In this document: positions 46,901 through 57,233 of the stretch, in pieces
How the letters are laid out: each line of letters opens with the position of its first letter
Position numbering within the stretch: the stretch's first letter is position 1
Assembly (NCBI GenBank): GCA_963922205.1
Contig: CAWUHX010000031.1
Span: forward strand, 558,001-622,000
Source of the DNA: Romanomermis culicivorax
Taxonomy: Eukaryota > Nematoda > Enoplea > Mermithida > Mermithidae
DNA length: 64,000 nt
Reading direction: 5' to 3'
Program-made: the position numbers and the translations under genes
The notes under the pieces: generated by a model
What the model saw: the letters and a program-made list of their open reading frames with translations, nothing else
Told to the model about the DNA's origin: nothing
Databases searched by the model: none

Positions 46901-46942
46901 ATGCCTTTTGTTACGCGAACGCCCGATTTTTACTGTAACTAA
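40910..46942 (+). CDS. gag-pol: Gag-Pol polyprotein, 2010 residues
   Basis: One uninterrupted frame. Gag: a Glu/Arg-rich helical region (about 130-240), a retrotransposon Gag core (about 300-480), and an Asn/Pro/Gln-rich part with a [14 protein letters not shown] zinc knuckle (about 587-600, spacing C-x2-H-x4-H-x4-C). Protease: IDTGAQ with Asp775, then [11 protein letters not shown]. Reverse transcriptase: [29 protein letters not shown] at 1255-1258. RNase H: QTDASG near 1408, [10 protein letters not shown]. Integrase: an HHCC zinc finger (H-QYH...C-VVC), then Asp1731, Asp1790 and Glu1826, an exact D,D35E. The tail has a DGPYEV module and no chromodomain. All catalytic residues are present, so it looks functional. 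The ATG at 40910 is the first in the leader. No frameshift separates gag from pol, so Gag excess must come from another mechanism or be absent. Confidence 0.97.
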   Translation: MKKVSKPKLTIRKQPGRRPKVTLSQTELTKEDHDERMANMEATIEQVAKKFANSPDDSNKDQTMDAETYDYADQGIQTSSGSVSSFEKINVTPKTNVVSFHNSKYTPTIPEIDAKIGIETKPRNETERPTKGNLQDVATLAILESMQRAVDKSTNAVNVERTKAALREQEILEQLMQERAERKLLEEKLREQDQQNARKIMEEVEKQMRELMRKTDKKLDERMSNYENTEILQSEPVKDHLDRSLERKLNWFENHLAQAQAQGAQHRRMEDEIPTTSWNRGMEQPVSGSINRNPQDYGRYCEDPEKRIKIILGRMKNKEISDKMEAAEILNFFACLEGTFKPEDTEDLRIEVLWRCCDFETSTYVDKNSSYEEGKASMIRMIAPKMDTPALRRELHDMKKRKGETTKDFLRRIKTYVHLLNYEKTENERNRIVIETYFHKAPVYVQTRMEGRLHEFKNIASLAEFVNKLKADTTAWKEFSEDQEDGEDDRLNRVYENKRFNNLQFRPQDNNAGQQQQIIRPQQIFPPPPAFQTPLSQQDIMKMVNEAIRNQGPQTLNRWGVNNNPNNVPYNNNLPDRILGNPYRRPYCTYHKSNSHSSENCFILHPELIQPMDQGRSWNRGNNFYNRNFDHRGGFVNRGRAGFANFGQRVPYHNNNVEHNPNVAYYYRQNSAPQPPPNVVPVTPTQPVNNPPNNSVNVINSQEAKKQDKPEIIALDGVLIENYELGLGNVINSTSETKPRLANDNEHLFLENFRKCQPLLIPVRIRGEEFKALIDTGAQSSFMRTDTASRLLNTPKTKFPILNSVVTAVGKRVTTYGPTFVYVGTGFGNFLARFALLDNLNEGIILGLDFLTHPSIQASIDFRNGHIRLANVEKQIISETLFDDAQIPSRLPIPTNPMVLDYVPLQEEVKEEDLPELESDEDQEQVMRITEMNEETFIWTKNGTYIPPNTTSFVQAVVWPQKDWAKGPIVVEETGKDTLFDIDASIVDARDNNFRILLINETNKGIKLRSNELIAKSKTKFVGPEFDEKIHQLQSEPQTQWQIEPEFVKIVTQLVKESSVDREGQQQLMNVLLKHRQAFSMKNDPLTMTHEAEHKIDTGDALPVQKHYWRAPIMQRDIIREHVKDMMEKGVIEPSRSPWAAPLFLVGKKDGTWRPVVDYRGINQVTKDDKFPIPRIDDYLDALGGARYFSTLDLKSGYWQVPMHSESKEKTAFICQEGLFQFKVMPFGLKNAPAEFQRLMERILYPYVWKICLVYIDDVIIFSKTVEEHIENLETIFRCLTNANLTLKPDKCSFMPASVKFLGHILDKNGMSVDPQKIEAVKNFEVPKSIKQLQKFLGLVQWSKRFIHNLAFIAQPLFKALAKKNRKEKFELSEEQLAAFESVKNALMTAPFLRYPVFDGSARFVIQTDASGTAVGAILYQETESDRWTIAYSSRVLNDAETRYSTTERECLAVVYGFKQYRHYVMGFRVTIRTDHKPLTWLSAEKQQNQRLLKWALYLGQFNYIFEYVAGRENAFADFLSRSKEKEKTRNKRQETKEEIEEKKLSTEPECMAVTRAMTRQMLEPETQETFIDPPPPTQQEIDQTPKEVKKDSELFSLELVKKQQQLDPKLVDIFRNVGENSSKKYFNSFHLENGVLYRENAHGKSQLVIPSRLRHLILHQYHGDTLMGHQGIDRIIAAIGNKFWWPNMENDIIKWIKSCVVCQLCRPIANPIQPLNPIPVSYPWEIVATDVVSISPLREKRPYVIVFMDYFTKWVEAKCIPDQKADTIVKAFMEKVIYTHGTPKHLLSDQGSAYMSELMRNVCDLLKIKKINTTPYHPQCNGMVERFNRTLIEQIRRVAITDPDDWPHYLEQILFAYRITPHKTTKNSPHSLLYGHEARFQLDNEIARPIIIQNNYDTYRYMLTEHLLNTYKIINENHKKSAAERKLQYDKKAREKTFQTGELVLYQKGIIKGKADTTNDGPYEVIETSNLEKNVIKIRRAGKPDSRVQIVSVNRVMPFVTRTPDFYCN

Positions 46943-47341
46943 CAATTCATTTTTATCGTTTTTTGTGTGCGTTTTGTTCGGATTAATTTTATGTGTATTT
47001 TCTAATGCCCTATGTATTGTATTTTTTCTAACCTTTTCCCCTTTCTTCTTTTTCAATTTTTAATTGTACTGACTTATTTTTGGCAACTTTATGGCAAGTT
47101 TTAGGCATTTTCCAAAAAATTACGACGCCGGAAAATTTTTAATGGGCGAAATAATATTTTTTCACGCGCTCAGTGTGAAAAAATTAAATGTTTATAAGTC
47201 CCGGGAAAGTCTTCCCCGAATCATTGAAGTCGTGAAGCCGAAGAATTATGGAATTATTTTTTAGATTTCATTTGCAAAGCGTTAGTATATTAGTAATTTT
47301 CGTCGATTGGAAATTTCAAGAAATTCGAATTCGAACGCGAT
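46943..47341 (+). promoter_or_regulatory. Spacer with candidate subgenomic splice acceptor
   Basis: A 400-base noncoding spacer, T-rich at first. ATTATTTTTTAG at 47253-47264 is a good acceptor and would join the leader exon ending at 40902 to 47265. From there the first ATG is the one at 47342. The arrangement parallels the spliced env RNA of retroviruses and gypsy-type errantiviruses. Confidence 0.45.
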
Positions 47342-47426
47342 ATGGCAACGTCCAGTATCGTCGAAATTGATAGCACCTTCGGGCAGCCTCAAGATCGGCA
47401 AGATAATACGAATTTTCAACTTAGTA
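47342..47426 (+). CDS. Leader exon of ORF2 (28 codons)
   Basis: ATG at 47342 opens MATSSIVEIDSTFGQPQDRQ and continues to a GTAAGT donor at 47427. The exon leaves one extra base (A). The exon at 47657, after GATTAG, starts with TG and then the ORF2 codons. A+TG makes an in-frame Met, so splicing gives a continuous protein. Without splicing, the leader stops at codon 45 and ORF2 has no ATG before residue 79, which would cut the exonuclease domain. Confidence 0.65.
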
Positions 47427-47656
47427 GTAAGTATCGGAAAGGTAGAATATATGTTGAAATTTTTCGGAATAGGACTCTAAGTTGACCGGCCGGCAATTTA
47501 TATGCCGAGGATTTTGGGTGTTTGAGAGCCTGATCAACTCCCCTTCGTCCAAATTTATTCTTGTGCATTTGAGTCGTTTTTGTTTCGAAATTATTGTCAA
47601 AAATTGTAGTTAGAAAATTGTGTGAAAATTTTAAGATTACAATGTTCGAAGATTAG
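47427..47656 (+). other. Predicted 230-bp intron in ORF2
   Basis: It begins GTAAGTAT and ends GAAGATTAG. The phase fits exactly. Another acceptor such as TTGTAG at about 47607 would not give the ORF2 frame without stops, as far as I can see. Confidence 0.6.
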
Positions 47657-50600
47657 TGCGTTCAACGGATATTTCAAATTATTTCACGTCGTTGTTCGGT
47701 GTGCCTCATGCGGCCATCGAAGAACCATTATTTTTGGCGCCCGAAAATTTGAAAGCATTTATTAGGGCGATAAACAATTCGAAGTTTCGAGGACGGATAG
47801 TCATAGCGTTGGATACAGAAAGTGGGAGGAAGCCAAAAACCCCAGGATCGAAGCCTAGCGACGCATTGCGACTCTTAACGATTTCAACCATGTGCGGAAA
47901 GAACTTCATAATCGATTTGAAATTTTGGGACAAAGAACATTTCCACAAAGTATATGGAACAATATTTCGCCGCGAAAACATCATCGTCGGTTTTCATATT
48001 CGAGAGGACATCACGTTAGTTTTGACTAAATTCGGATATTTAGATCAAGAAAAAGAACTAGTGCGGAAAAGACGGGACAACATAGATTATATTTTATCGT
48101 GCTGCGTTTACGATTTGGAGATTGTGTTGGCAGAAATGAAGGACAAGCCGAAAGCCAGAATAGTCGGAATCAGCCCCGAAGGTCTCAATTTGAAAGCCCT
48201 CATGACGGAAATTTTGTTTTTATGGGCCGACGCCTTCAAGATTTCGTGGGGACAGTTGAGTTCCCTAGAGTTTCGACAGCTAATGGAGGCAGATAAGTTA
48301 AACATAGAAGTTTTGAGATACGCGACGCTCGACGCGCGCGGGTCTCTTTTATGTTTCTTAGCGTTACTTCGATATGGATTCGCGAGCGATATTCAAAATT
48401 GCTTTCAATTGTACCCACACGACACGATGGAGCCGGAATTGATCTCCGATCTAGCACGAAGATTTAGAGACACATTCGAAGGTAGATATGCGGATCCAGA
48501 GTGGAAAGGAGCATATGGAGTAGAAGAAGTAACGGATAACACCAACGCGTTGTATTTCATGATGCGTGGAGAAGCTATCGCGACGTATAAATTGTCGGAG
48601 GAAATGGCGCCCGGGACTTTTCATTGTCCTCCGCATTTCTCCAATACGGATATTGAGCCACAGCCAGTGCCCAAGGGTTGGTTCCCGTGGATAGAGAGAA
48701 AAGTGAAAGCGTCAAGGAAAAGAAAGGATACTGACGATTCCGAAGAAGCACCGACAAACGATTGGGATTTAGAGGATATCTTGGCGGCACGACAGTTCGG
48801 ACGGCCAATTGAACCCCGGGAAATGGAAATGAAAAAAGGAAAATGGCCTAAGGAAGTGATCCACTTCACTAATGTTATACGAGAACAAGTTTCGGCACTT
48901 AAAGACCATTATCACTCCAAAATCAACCGATCAATCGTCCCCATAGTCAAAGATTTGTACGAGAAAAACGTAAACCCAATCATTTACTTCTTGTGGCCTC
49001 ACTCGGCGCAAGAGTGGAAAGCCTGGGTTCCTGGATTCACGTCTGGTATGTGGGCCTCTGTGTGGAGAACCGAACAGGAACGGGTTGAATTCATGAAGTG
49101 GATGGGCCAGGATCTTTTGAACGACAAAATTACCGATCAAATGGAGCAGATGATGGAACGGTATCCGAAGATACGTACGCAGAAATCCATCCAGAACACT
49201 TTTTGCGTACTACCTATAAGATGGATACCGCGATCCTGCAAAGAACCTATCCAAGAAATAAAGACGAATTTGCGCGATAATTCTATTTATTATATGAATT
49301 GTAACTTTTATAATTTGTTTCATTTTCTGAATATCCATGCCGCGAGTCAGAACCTCATTTATTGGAATGTTTCCGCGTCCATATTCGAGGCTAAGGACCT
49401 ATGGGCCCCTAGCACCTCTGCAACTTTTAAGTCTGTAACTAAGTGGGACGATTCAGATCTGATTCCGCAAGTAGAAGTTGTGGTTCCCGCTAGCCAGGGC
49501 CCTATGGAAGAAACTTCGAAGGAGCAGACTGTAACAGTGCCCTCTACAATAGATAATTCGAATGTTTCAGGTACCGAGATGGAGCAAGAGAAACCCGTAG
49601 TTGTGGTCATCACGGATCCCCCTATCGCCAGTACACCCGCTGAGGGGAGTACAGGTGTTGAAGAGGAGGAGAAACTCATGGAAATAGTCGAAACTGAAAA
49701 AGAAACCCAACCCGATTTGGAGAAATTAACCGACCAGATAAAAGAAATGAAAGAAAAAATAGAAGTTTTGGAAAAAGAAAAGTACGGGAAGGCCGCAATC
49801 GAATTAGCAAAGCAATTAGAAGATGTCAATCCCGAGGAAGAAGAAACGAGCGAAGAACCCTACGTGGAGGTGGTATCAGAGATCGGTAGCGATGACGAAG
49901 AAATTACGGATAACGTTTTGCCCACGCCGCCGGTTTATGCAAAAGCCGGTGGGCAAAATGTAGAGAATATCAAGAATCCGGGAAAATTTGCGAAGGTGAT
50001 GCAATCGAAAAGACAGGCTACAGAGAAACGGATAGATCGCGAAGAGAATAAAGCCGAACTGGACAAAGTAAAGAGCGGGCAGTTTCAACAGCCAGCCGGA
50101 AATCCGAATGATAAAGTCAAATATCGACGAGGCCTCGGGAAACGGGGGCAAGTTCTTAACAAGGCCTTGAAGGAAGGAAAGTACGTCGTCGATTTCCAGT
50201 ATGGGAGAGTATCTCTGTCAAACCCATGTGTCCAGAAGTATCTCGCGCACATGGATCCCACTTTGGATGAGGAGGTAGCTCTAATGGCGACAGATCTGAT
50301 AAACCGTGTGTACGACGAAGCCGGGATCGAAATTGAAACTATACGATATTACGAACTACAGTTTCACGTTCTACAGGCGAACTTGCCAGAAAAATTGTGG
50401 AGTATTTTCGAGCTTCAATTAACCGAATGGAGTACTAAGCGATCTGCGGAGAAAGCTTATGAAGCCGCCGTATGGGCTTGTGCGTGTCTATTTATGAAAT
50501 TGTCGAGATTGGGCAGGATTCCCCAAAATTTCGCTGGATTCCATTACCAAGCCCATGCGTATGTTACGATGAAATTGCGCCGCGAGTTCAACGCTAGGCA

Positions 50601-51708
50601 AGGAGGAGCAGGGAGCAATTTTCATACGTTATACTCCTCATGTCAGGCAAAGGCAGCGGGGTTAGCGTATACGATTGCTAAGGCCGTGCTACAAGACAAG
50701 AAGGACCCTGAACCCAAATACGCGAATATACAAGTTTGGAAGAAGGAAATTGACAATACGGACCCCAGAATACGGTTTTGGGAAGTTATCGATCGAAAGA
50801 AGGCTCGCGATATATTGGAAGTTCAAAAAGCCTTAAAGAAAAGAGTGGGATACCGAGTCAAGCATGCCCACGCTAGGCCTGCGACCAGTAAGGTATCCAA
50901 ACGATGGATTAGAAAAGAAAGTGATACACAAAGAACGGAGAAATCGAAAACGCCAGAAAATGACAGAAAAAGAAGGCACGAAAGTCGACACAGAGACGAA
51001 AGTCGTCACGAGAAGTCGATGTCGCGAGAAAAGAAACGCAAGGAAGCTGAAGAAGAAAGTTGGCGTAAAGAGATCGATGATTACGAAAGGAACTACGAAA
51101 GGAAGGAAAAAGAAAAGAGAGAAGCGGCAGAACGCAAAGATAGCAGAGAGTCTCAGAGTAGAAAAAGAACATCGGCATACTACCAACACGATGATAGAGT
51201 GGACGTGGCCTACTCCAGTCGAAAGACTTCACTGGATAGGTGTAGGGTCACCGAAACAACTCAGCAAGGAGTGTCAATGGCCGATCCAAACGCGATGATG
51301 CAAGCCCAGCAGCAGCAATTACCTTATTTACCGCCGAATTATCCGGGATTGCCGATGGTGGGTGTTGATTGTATAAACCGCCCTCTTTTTTCAGGACAAT
51401 TATTCCCGAATACAATGGTGCCGCCGCCGGCACAGTTTCAAATGCCGCAGTTTCCGGTCATGCAATTCCAGGCCGGGCAACCCCAATTTTACCACCAGTT
51501 CTTAGTCCCGCCGGGGATGCAGATGCCTCCGCCTACGATGATTCCGCCGGTGCGTAATGTGCAAACCGAGGAAAGGATGGACATCCCGGGGACGTCTACG
51601 AGTACGAGACCGCCGTCGACCGAAAATCCCGATTATATTTCGCCGTTGAAGCGAGATATTGGTATTGGTCAACCGGGACGGGACCATAGCGGTCATAGAA
51701 GGAAGTAA
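47657..51708 (+). CDS. ORF2: DEDDy 3'-5' exonuclease fused to a long unknown region
   Basis: 1,349 codons to TAA, numbered here from 47656. Residues 45-240 are a DEDDy exonuclease: IALDTES (Asp53, Glu55), IIVGFHIREDITLVL (Asp118), CVYDLEIVLAE, GLNLKAL, and RYATLDA (Tyr222, Asp226). This is the full D-E-D-Y-x3-D set of the RNase D/WRN/Mut-7 group, which trims RNA or single-stranded DNA with two metal ions. Residues 245-650 are unrecognised; 685-720 form a coiled coil (EKLTDQIKEMKEKIEVLEKE); 850-1060 are mostly helical and unrecognised; 1084-1175 are extremely rich in Arg, Lys and Glu; 1215-1350 are Pro/Gln/Met-rich. There is no signal peptide or membrane segment. DEDDy ORF3s are known from bdelloid rotifer LTR and Penelope-like elements, so the association has precedent; this copy and its large extension are not something I recognise. 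The long open frame indicates selection or youth. Confidence 0.85.
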
Positions 51709-52860
51709 AGTTTTTATGTTTCAGATGACCCCGCTCTCCGTGAGGTCATTATAAAGATAATTATTTCGTTCTGTAAAATTTTTCGATATTTCAAAAGTTA
51801 CCTATTTTTTCTGTTTTGAGCGTCTGTATTACAAAATCGAAACCGGTTGTGCCACCTTTTTATGCCTTAAAGTTGCCTCTTGTACTAATCTCAAATTGTT
51901 TCATTTATTTTTTCGTTTGTGTTTTGTTCGAGATCTGCACGGAAATATATCGTATTTCTTTTTTTTGCGAATCTGGAAATTGCCAAGCAATTTTTTGTAC
52001 CTTCTTAAATCGCGGGTATTTTTGTGTTCCTTTCCGAAAAGTCACCAATTGACATCACCCAAGGATAGCAGGCTTTGCGCTGCCATTTTTCATATTTTTT
52101 CCATCTTTTTTCCAAAACACATTTTCATTCTAAAATTTTTTCGTGGCACAGACCGTGTTATGGGTTTAAGTTTACCTCTTAATAAGGCAAATTCACTTTA
52201 GCAATAAATACCTTAAATATTTTTGGTTCAAAATCTAGACAGCCAAAGGGCCAGAGGATTTGGTTTTTCGGGCATCCTTTCTCCCTGGGGGCAGATAATA
52301 CCAAAGGCGTTGGGGGGGCCAGTGTCCGGCCAAGGGGCCAGAGGAGCAACGGCGGCGGAATTTGGAAAGTCTTGCGGGCTCTCCACGAGCAACAACCCCC
52401 CCTCCGGAGAGGACGGAGACGAATGCCACAATCCGTGATGGAGGAGCCGCCGATACTACATACATCGACGGCAGTGGGGAGCAGCCCACAACCTAACTCG
52501 GGCACCGCGGGGGTCGCCGCCGATTAAACGTTTTTATTTTTCAATTTGGTCAAATTCGGCCCGAGTGCCGCGAACGCTATTCGTTCGAACATTTTTTATT
52601 TTATTCGGGACCACGAGCCCACGGGGCATTTTAGTAGTGAACCTTGTAGCGTCGGGGGTAGCATCCGGCGCAATTGGCCCAAAGTTGTGAAGATACCGTT
52701 CGATACGGACATTTTATTTTTTATTGTTTATAATTGCGTCAACGGCGCGTAGCGTCGTTGTTTGGAACATTTGGAGGCGTCGAGCGTCGGCGTCGAGGGT
52801 CTGGGGCCCTTGGGGGACCTCCTGACTTTTCCCTTCGCTGGCGGGAAAAGTCTTGCCTTT
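51709..52860 (+). other. 3' noncoding part of the gypsy element
   Basis: 1.15 kb between ORF2 and the polypurine tract. The first 500 bases are T-rich. From 52230 it becomes GC-rich with repeated GTCGAGCGTCGG/GGCGTCGAGGG motifs near 52775-52800. Small frames here are not convincing. Long 3' noncoding tracts may hold RNA export or packaging signals, but nothing specific is visible. Confidence 0.5.
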
Positions 52861-52872
52861 GGGGGGGAGGGA
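52861..52872 (+). promoter_or_regulatory. Polypurine tract
   Basis: GGGGGGGAGGGA ends exactly at the first base of the 3' LTR, as expected for the plus-strand primer of reverse transcription. Confidence 0.9.
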
Positions 52873-53705
52873 TGTCAGAGGGTCAATTCCTCTGACCTTT
52901 GGTCCTCTAATTACATCATTTCATTTTCTAAAGTTTCTTTATTGCTAAAGTGTTTTCATTTATTCTCAGGTAAACAAACCGATAAAACGGTTTGTGTCAC
53001 TCATATTTTTGGTCTAAAATAAACAAATGGTTGGCGCAAATGTTTTGCATATCACTTGCAGGTCGATGTTAGACGCGCGACAGCGTTTTTATTCATTCTC
53101 GTTTTTTCTTATTATTATTATTGTGAAAAATATTCTCGTCTGGAGACTCGCCTCTCCCTTGTGTATTATTGGCGTCTGCACCGTAGCATTCGGACGCTGT
53201 GTTATTTGGACGGTGGTGACGAAGGAAAGGATCGTCGTTTTGTTTATTTGTATTTCGTGATACGCGCCGCGGGCGAATTTGAGTAGTAACGCGGCCTGAG
53301 ACGTTTTCGACGTTCCATTTTGAGGAGAGGAACCAGTGAGTGGTTGTTTGAGTTAGTTCACTTATTTTTGGTAGAGTTTCAGCTTAGGCCGTGGCCTGAG
53401 AGATCCCATTGGCCCTGTGGCTCGTTGCTCAGGGACAAGTCAGAAGGATCAGTCGACTAGGGAGGTTGTTGGCGTTAGTGTTTATATTTTCGGCACTCTG
53501 CACCTTTGTTTCGTACTTACATTCCTCATTGTATTCCACTACCTGTTGTGTTTTGCTCACCAATAAACGTTCACGTACATCAAGTCTCAACTCACTGCAG
53601 TAGGAGTGAAATTAGTACCGGGTTAGCGTCAGGGGCCGTACCAGATTGGATCTCCCAAGAACCGCAGGTAGGCAGCCGAGGGCATACGAGCACTTAAATA
53701 CGACA
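52873..53705 (+). repeat. 3' LTR, 833 bp
   Basis: Same length as the 5' LTR. I find six substitutions (for example TTTTATTTT/TTTCATTTT near the start, GCAACG/GCACCG, GGTGATGAA/GGTGACGAA, AGCATCAGG/AGCGTCAGG) and no indel, about 0.7 percent. Confidence 0.95.
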
Positions 53706-54400
53706 ATCTTGGTTTACACACAAAACAATTTTTTATGTGAAGTGACTGTGTACATTGAATACCCCATGGTCAGCAGCCTCTTCCACCAAAAATTGCAGAA
53801 ATAAATTTGTTCACATTCAATATAATGTTGTGTTTAAAGTGATCACATTGATTAAATTCCTCATTGTGGAAAAACCCTTTCACACAAAAATCATGAAAAT
53901 ACACTTGTTTACACCTGAGTGTTTTTTAGTGTAAAATGATGCACCCATTGAATTACTGGCAGTTGAAAACGTCTTCCATCAAAAAAATACAAAAATATGC
54001 TTGTTCACAACCATAATATTTTTTTGTGTAAGGTGAGCCCATTCCTTGAATTCTCTGTGGTGCAAAACTCTTTGCCCCATACAATCACAAAAATATGCTT
54101 GTTTACACCTGAGATAATTTTTCATGTAAAATGACTGCATCCATTGAATTCTCAGTAACTGAAAACTCCTTCCTCCAAAAAGTCACATGAGTACTTTTAT
54201 TTACATTAATGAGTTTTTTGGGTAAAGTGAAAGCATCCATCCAATTTTCCATTATCAAAAGCCTTTACATCCCAGAAATCCCAATAATGCTACTGATTCA
54301 ATTGAAACTGCAGAAAATTCTGGCACGGTAGTGCATTATGCTGCAAAAAATTATTTTTTTGAAGCCGTTAGTATTATATAACAAAATTTTATGCTTTTTA
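53706..54400. mobile_element. F foldback copy F2, satellite arm (right of gypsy)
   Basis: Six to seven tandem units of about 98 bp, in the same orientation as the right arm of F1 (TTGAATTC-like and TTTACAC-like landmarks every 95-100 bases). They are followed by the outer block with AATGCTACTGATTCAATTGA, matching AACGCTACTGGTTCAATTGA at 61139-61158. Confidence 0.75.
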
Positions 54401-54657
54401 TATTTTCAATGAACATAAAGCCAGCCTCGAAAGAATTCACATGTAAAAAAGAATGATACCACCCAGTTTTCAGAGGTAAAAAAGGATGATAACACCCAAA
54501 CCACAGCGATTTTTGCTGCAACAATCATGCACAGCAATCAGATTTCATTGCATAATTTCTTTAAATACCTATAAGTATTTGAATTTTATTATTTAAGCAT
54601 ATGCTTTAGATGGTGATTTCGTATCAATTCGAAGAGCAAAATGTCAAAACATAATGT
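54401..54657. other. Outer F-repeat remnant, no gene
   Basis: Contains GATAACACCC/GATACCACCC repeats comparable with the GTGGTAACA repeats at 61240-61275. Nothing coding. Confidence 0.35.
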
Positions 54658-55941
54658 TTGACAACATGGCCGACATTCATGAAAAAAAAATCTGGAATGT
54701 TTTGTTTACAAGGTCTTATAACGGATAAAGTGTTTAGTGAACAATATAACAGGTGGATTATTTGTTTTGCCTATGAAAACAATTATGTTGACTTGGCCCT
54801 ATCAGACACAACAGACACGCAGTACAAGGTTGGTTTGACCTATAATTTATTGGACATCTGCAAGCTGGAATATTATCCATATTTAAAAATGTAAAGCAGT
54901 TCAGTGGTATGTAATTAATTATCTATTTTAATAGTAGGCATGTTGCATTAATGTAGAAGTGTTAAACTTATGTAGCTGTCATTAGCCACATCTGCAAAGA
55001 TAACAATTGGGAAAGACATTCCACATATCGAAATTTTGAAAGTGCTTTGTAAAATGCAAAGCAGCAAAGAATTGTTCAAATATGCTGAACAACAAATAAA
55101 AATGGGTGGGAAATATCTGAAAGGAACATTGTATGGAATTGTAACACAGGTAAACTTGTTGAGGTTTATGCAAATGTTATGGTAGAACATATTATTTTCA
55201 TTCGAGGTCAACTTATGGAAATCTACCTCAGCTTCTCATCCAATGCACACCATTACAGTATATGATTCCGCTGGAGAAACAGGTTGCATGAGGTTGTAGG
55301 AGTGCATAAAAGTATAGTGTTTAATGTGATGTAATTTTACCAGATTCTTATTTTATTCAGCTTGATTTCAAACTTGTATATTGTAGAGATTGGAAAGGCA
55401 TAGGAATTTTGCAATTTCAATTTGAATACCAAAAATCAAATTAAGTCTTGTCTTCTGGTGGGAAATCACGTTCTATTGATGTATGACATAGCATAAGATT
55501 ATTTGTAGCAGCATTATTAACATTCATTTTCCTTTATAGGAAGTTCAAGTTGACCTTACATTACCATTGGATTATGGCACTACTTACATAGTAGGCGTAA
55601 GGATTGGAAGTTTGAGGATCTATGACCTATATGGTTTTCCAGATGGTCGCAAACATCAAATAGGGCTTGAAAATCAGAAAGGCATTCATATTTGCAACAG
55701 TTGCAAAGCGGCATCACCTGATGACAGTAAGCAAATATATGTAAAATGTGTTTAATTGTACCAAGAGGGTTTTTTTTAAATTATTGCTGGTTTCTTAGCT
55801 GATGTGATGCTAAATGATGATTTGGCTTATGATTATGGCAGGCTGGTAAAATTGTTTGGCAAAAGCTTGATAAAGTTACTAGCTGTTGACGAAATTTTGT
55901 ATCTCACTGCAATGGACAGTTGCAAAGGGTTTCATTATTAG
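54658..55941 (+). CDS. Multi-exon gene, unknown; possible OB-fold protein
   Basis: Exons with matching phases: to 54828 (donor GTTGGT), 54976-55149 (58 codons, donor GTAAAC), from 55207, then 55540-55726 (donor GTAAGC) and 55799-55941, where phase 1 joins exactly and runs to TAG. The amino-terminal part reads WIICFAYENNYVDLALSD, then YLKGTLYGIVTQ, VNLWKSTSASHPMHTITVYD and SAGETGC. The later part reads GTTYIVGVRIGSLRIYDLYG. The YGIV...TVYDSAGE pattern recalls an OB-fold such as the telomere-binding POT1 family, but this is a guess from pattern only. The start codon is uncertain; the first ATG in the frame gives MKKKSGMFC. The exon between 55207 and 55540 is not resolved. It may be a functional host gene. 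Confidence 0.45.
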
Positions 55942-56624
55942 GAAAACATGCTCCACAATAAAGTCTGGTGAATTAAGGGTTTGTGTGCTGCCAAACTATT
56001 GATGCTTCCAATTTATAACATTACTTCCACTGAATTGGCAAACATGTTAATATTTATGTTGTTTAAATGTTATGTGGAATTTTTGTGTAATAGACTTTTA
56101 ATGTGAAAACCTGTATCATATGCCTTAAGTGTGTATTGTAGTTGTTACAAACAGCACACTAAGCAGAAAATGTATCATAAATGTGTGTATGTCACCTAAT
56201 CCGATAAAATACAATTTTTTTGTACTTTTAGCAGAAAGGGTGGCTCTTGGTTAGCTTACTTACTGTACTATTAAACATTTATATTTTAAATACATGCATT
56301 TAATTTTTATAATCTCAGGTTTTGTTATATTCTCATCTGTAATGATGTTATGTTATGAATGTTTAAAAAATCATTTATTTTTGGGTCTACTATAAAATTG
56401 GATATTGTAATCATGTGGAATATCTTGTCACTATGCATTATCCAGGTGAAAGTGCACAGCTACAACAGGTTCTATTATTTGTTAAATCTTTTATGTTCTG
56501 GAGATTTCTTAAGATATGAAATTTTCTTTTGTTGCTCATTATTTATAGGGAGTAAAAATTGTACATCATATGTGAGTGTTAAATTTTAGAATTTATAGGT
56601 AAAGTTTCAGAGTTATGTAAAGTA
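55942..56624. other. Intergenic, no gene
   Basis: AT-rich sequence downstream of the unknown gene. The 56359-56589 frame is Phe/Ile/Leu-rich and not supported. Confidence 0.4.
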
Positions 56625-57000
56625 TCCATAGAGTATGCACAGGTTCAAATTCACATGTATAGTACGCTTACAGTAAGAACAAGTTCGAATTTACATTTTA
56701 ACTATGTCTACAGTGAGAAAAGTTAAAATTTATATGTACAGTATGCCTACAGTACGAACAAGTTCAAATTTACATGCAAAGTATGCCTACAGTATTAACA
56801 AGTTCGAATTTACATGCAAGATATGGCTACAGTGTGCAAACAAGTTTGAATTTACATGCAAAGCATGCCTACAGTGAGAAAAGCTCGAATTTACATGCAA
56901 GATTTGCCTACAGTAAGAAACGTTCAAATTTACATGCAAAGTATGCCTACAGTACAAACAAGTTCGACCTAACAGGTAAAGTATGCCTACAGAATGATCA
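56625..57000. repeat. 40-bp tandem repeat, about nine copies
   Basis: The unit is roughly AGTTCGAATTTACATGCAAA followed by GTATGCCTACAGTA-GAACA. CTACAG(T) recurs at 39-42 base intervals from 56671 to 56990, with unit length mostly 39-40 and one of 42. Open frames on both strands are by-products of the periodicity. Confidence 0.85.
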
Positions 57001-57233
57001 TATGTAAAATTATGTTGCATCAGTGTTAATTAGATTTTTATATTTTATTACTACGTTTTTGGTATACATTCTACTATACCTTGTTTTTTAGGAACACGGC
57101 TACAGTAGGGTTTCCTATTGCAAGTATATATCTCGACTGTGTTAACATTTTTGTAGCTGCTGTTCCCGAAAAAAACAAGCTATAGCTAAAGTTCAGTCAT
57201 TATTTAATGTAGTAAGACACGTATATACAATAC
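57001..57233. other. Short spacer without feature
   Basis: Nothing recognised. Confidence 0.4.

Larger units (their letters stand above)
40046..53705 (+). mobile_element. Intact Ty3/gypsy retrotransposon with extra exonuclease ORF
   Basis: A 13,660-bp element: 5' LTR, primer-binding site, single gag-pol frame, spacer, second large frame, 1.16-kb 3' noncoding part, polypurine tract, 3' LTR. It is flanked by ATCT (40042-40045, 53706-53709). The LTRs differ at six positions that I can find, so the insertion is recent. Both frames are uninterrupted. It sits inside an F foldback copy. The length is well above a typical gypsy element (5-8 kb) because of the second ORF and long noncoding parts. The gene order LTR-gag-pol-ORF2-LTR is that of env-bearing gypsy elements, but ORF2 is an exonuclease fusion and not an envelope. 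Confidence 0.95.

Noticed and set aside
47656-51708. ORF2 as an envelope glycoprotein gene
   Set aside because: The position after pol suggests env, but the translation has no signal peptide, no fusion peptide and no membrane anchor. The amino terminus has exonuclease motifs instead.
52228-52505. Overlapping GC-rich frames in the 3' noncoding part of the gypsy as a third ORF
   Set aside because: Four overlapping frames on both strands arise from high GC content. None has a start context or motif.
56774-57007. Repeat-protein gene on either strand
   Set aside because: Both frames are by-products of a roughly 40-bp tandem repeat. They have no start context or splice sites, and the unit length drifts.
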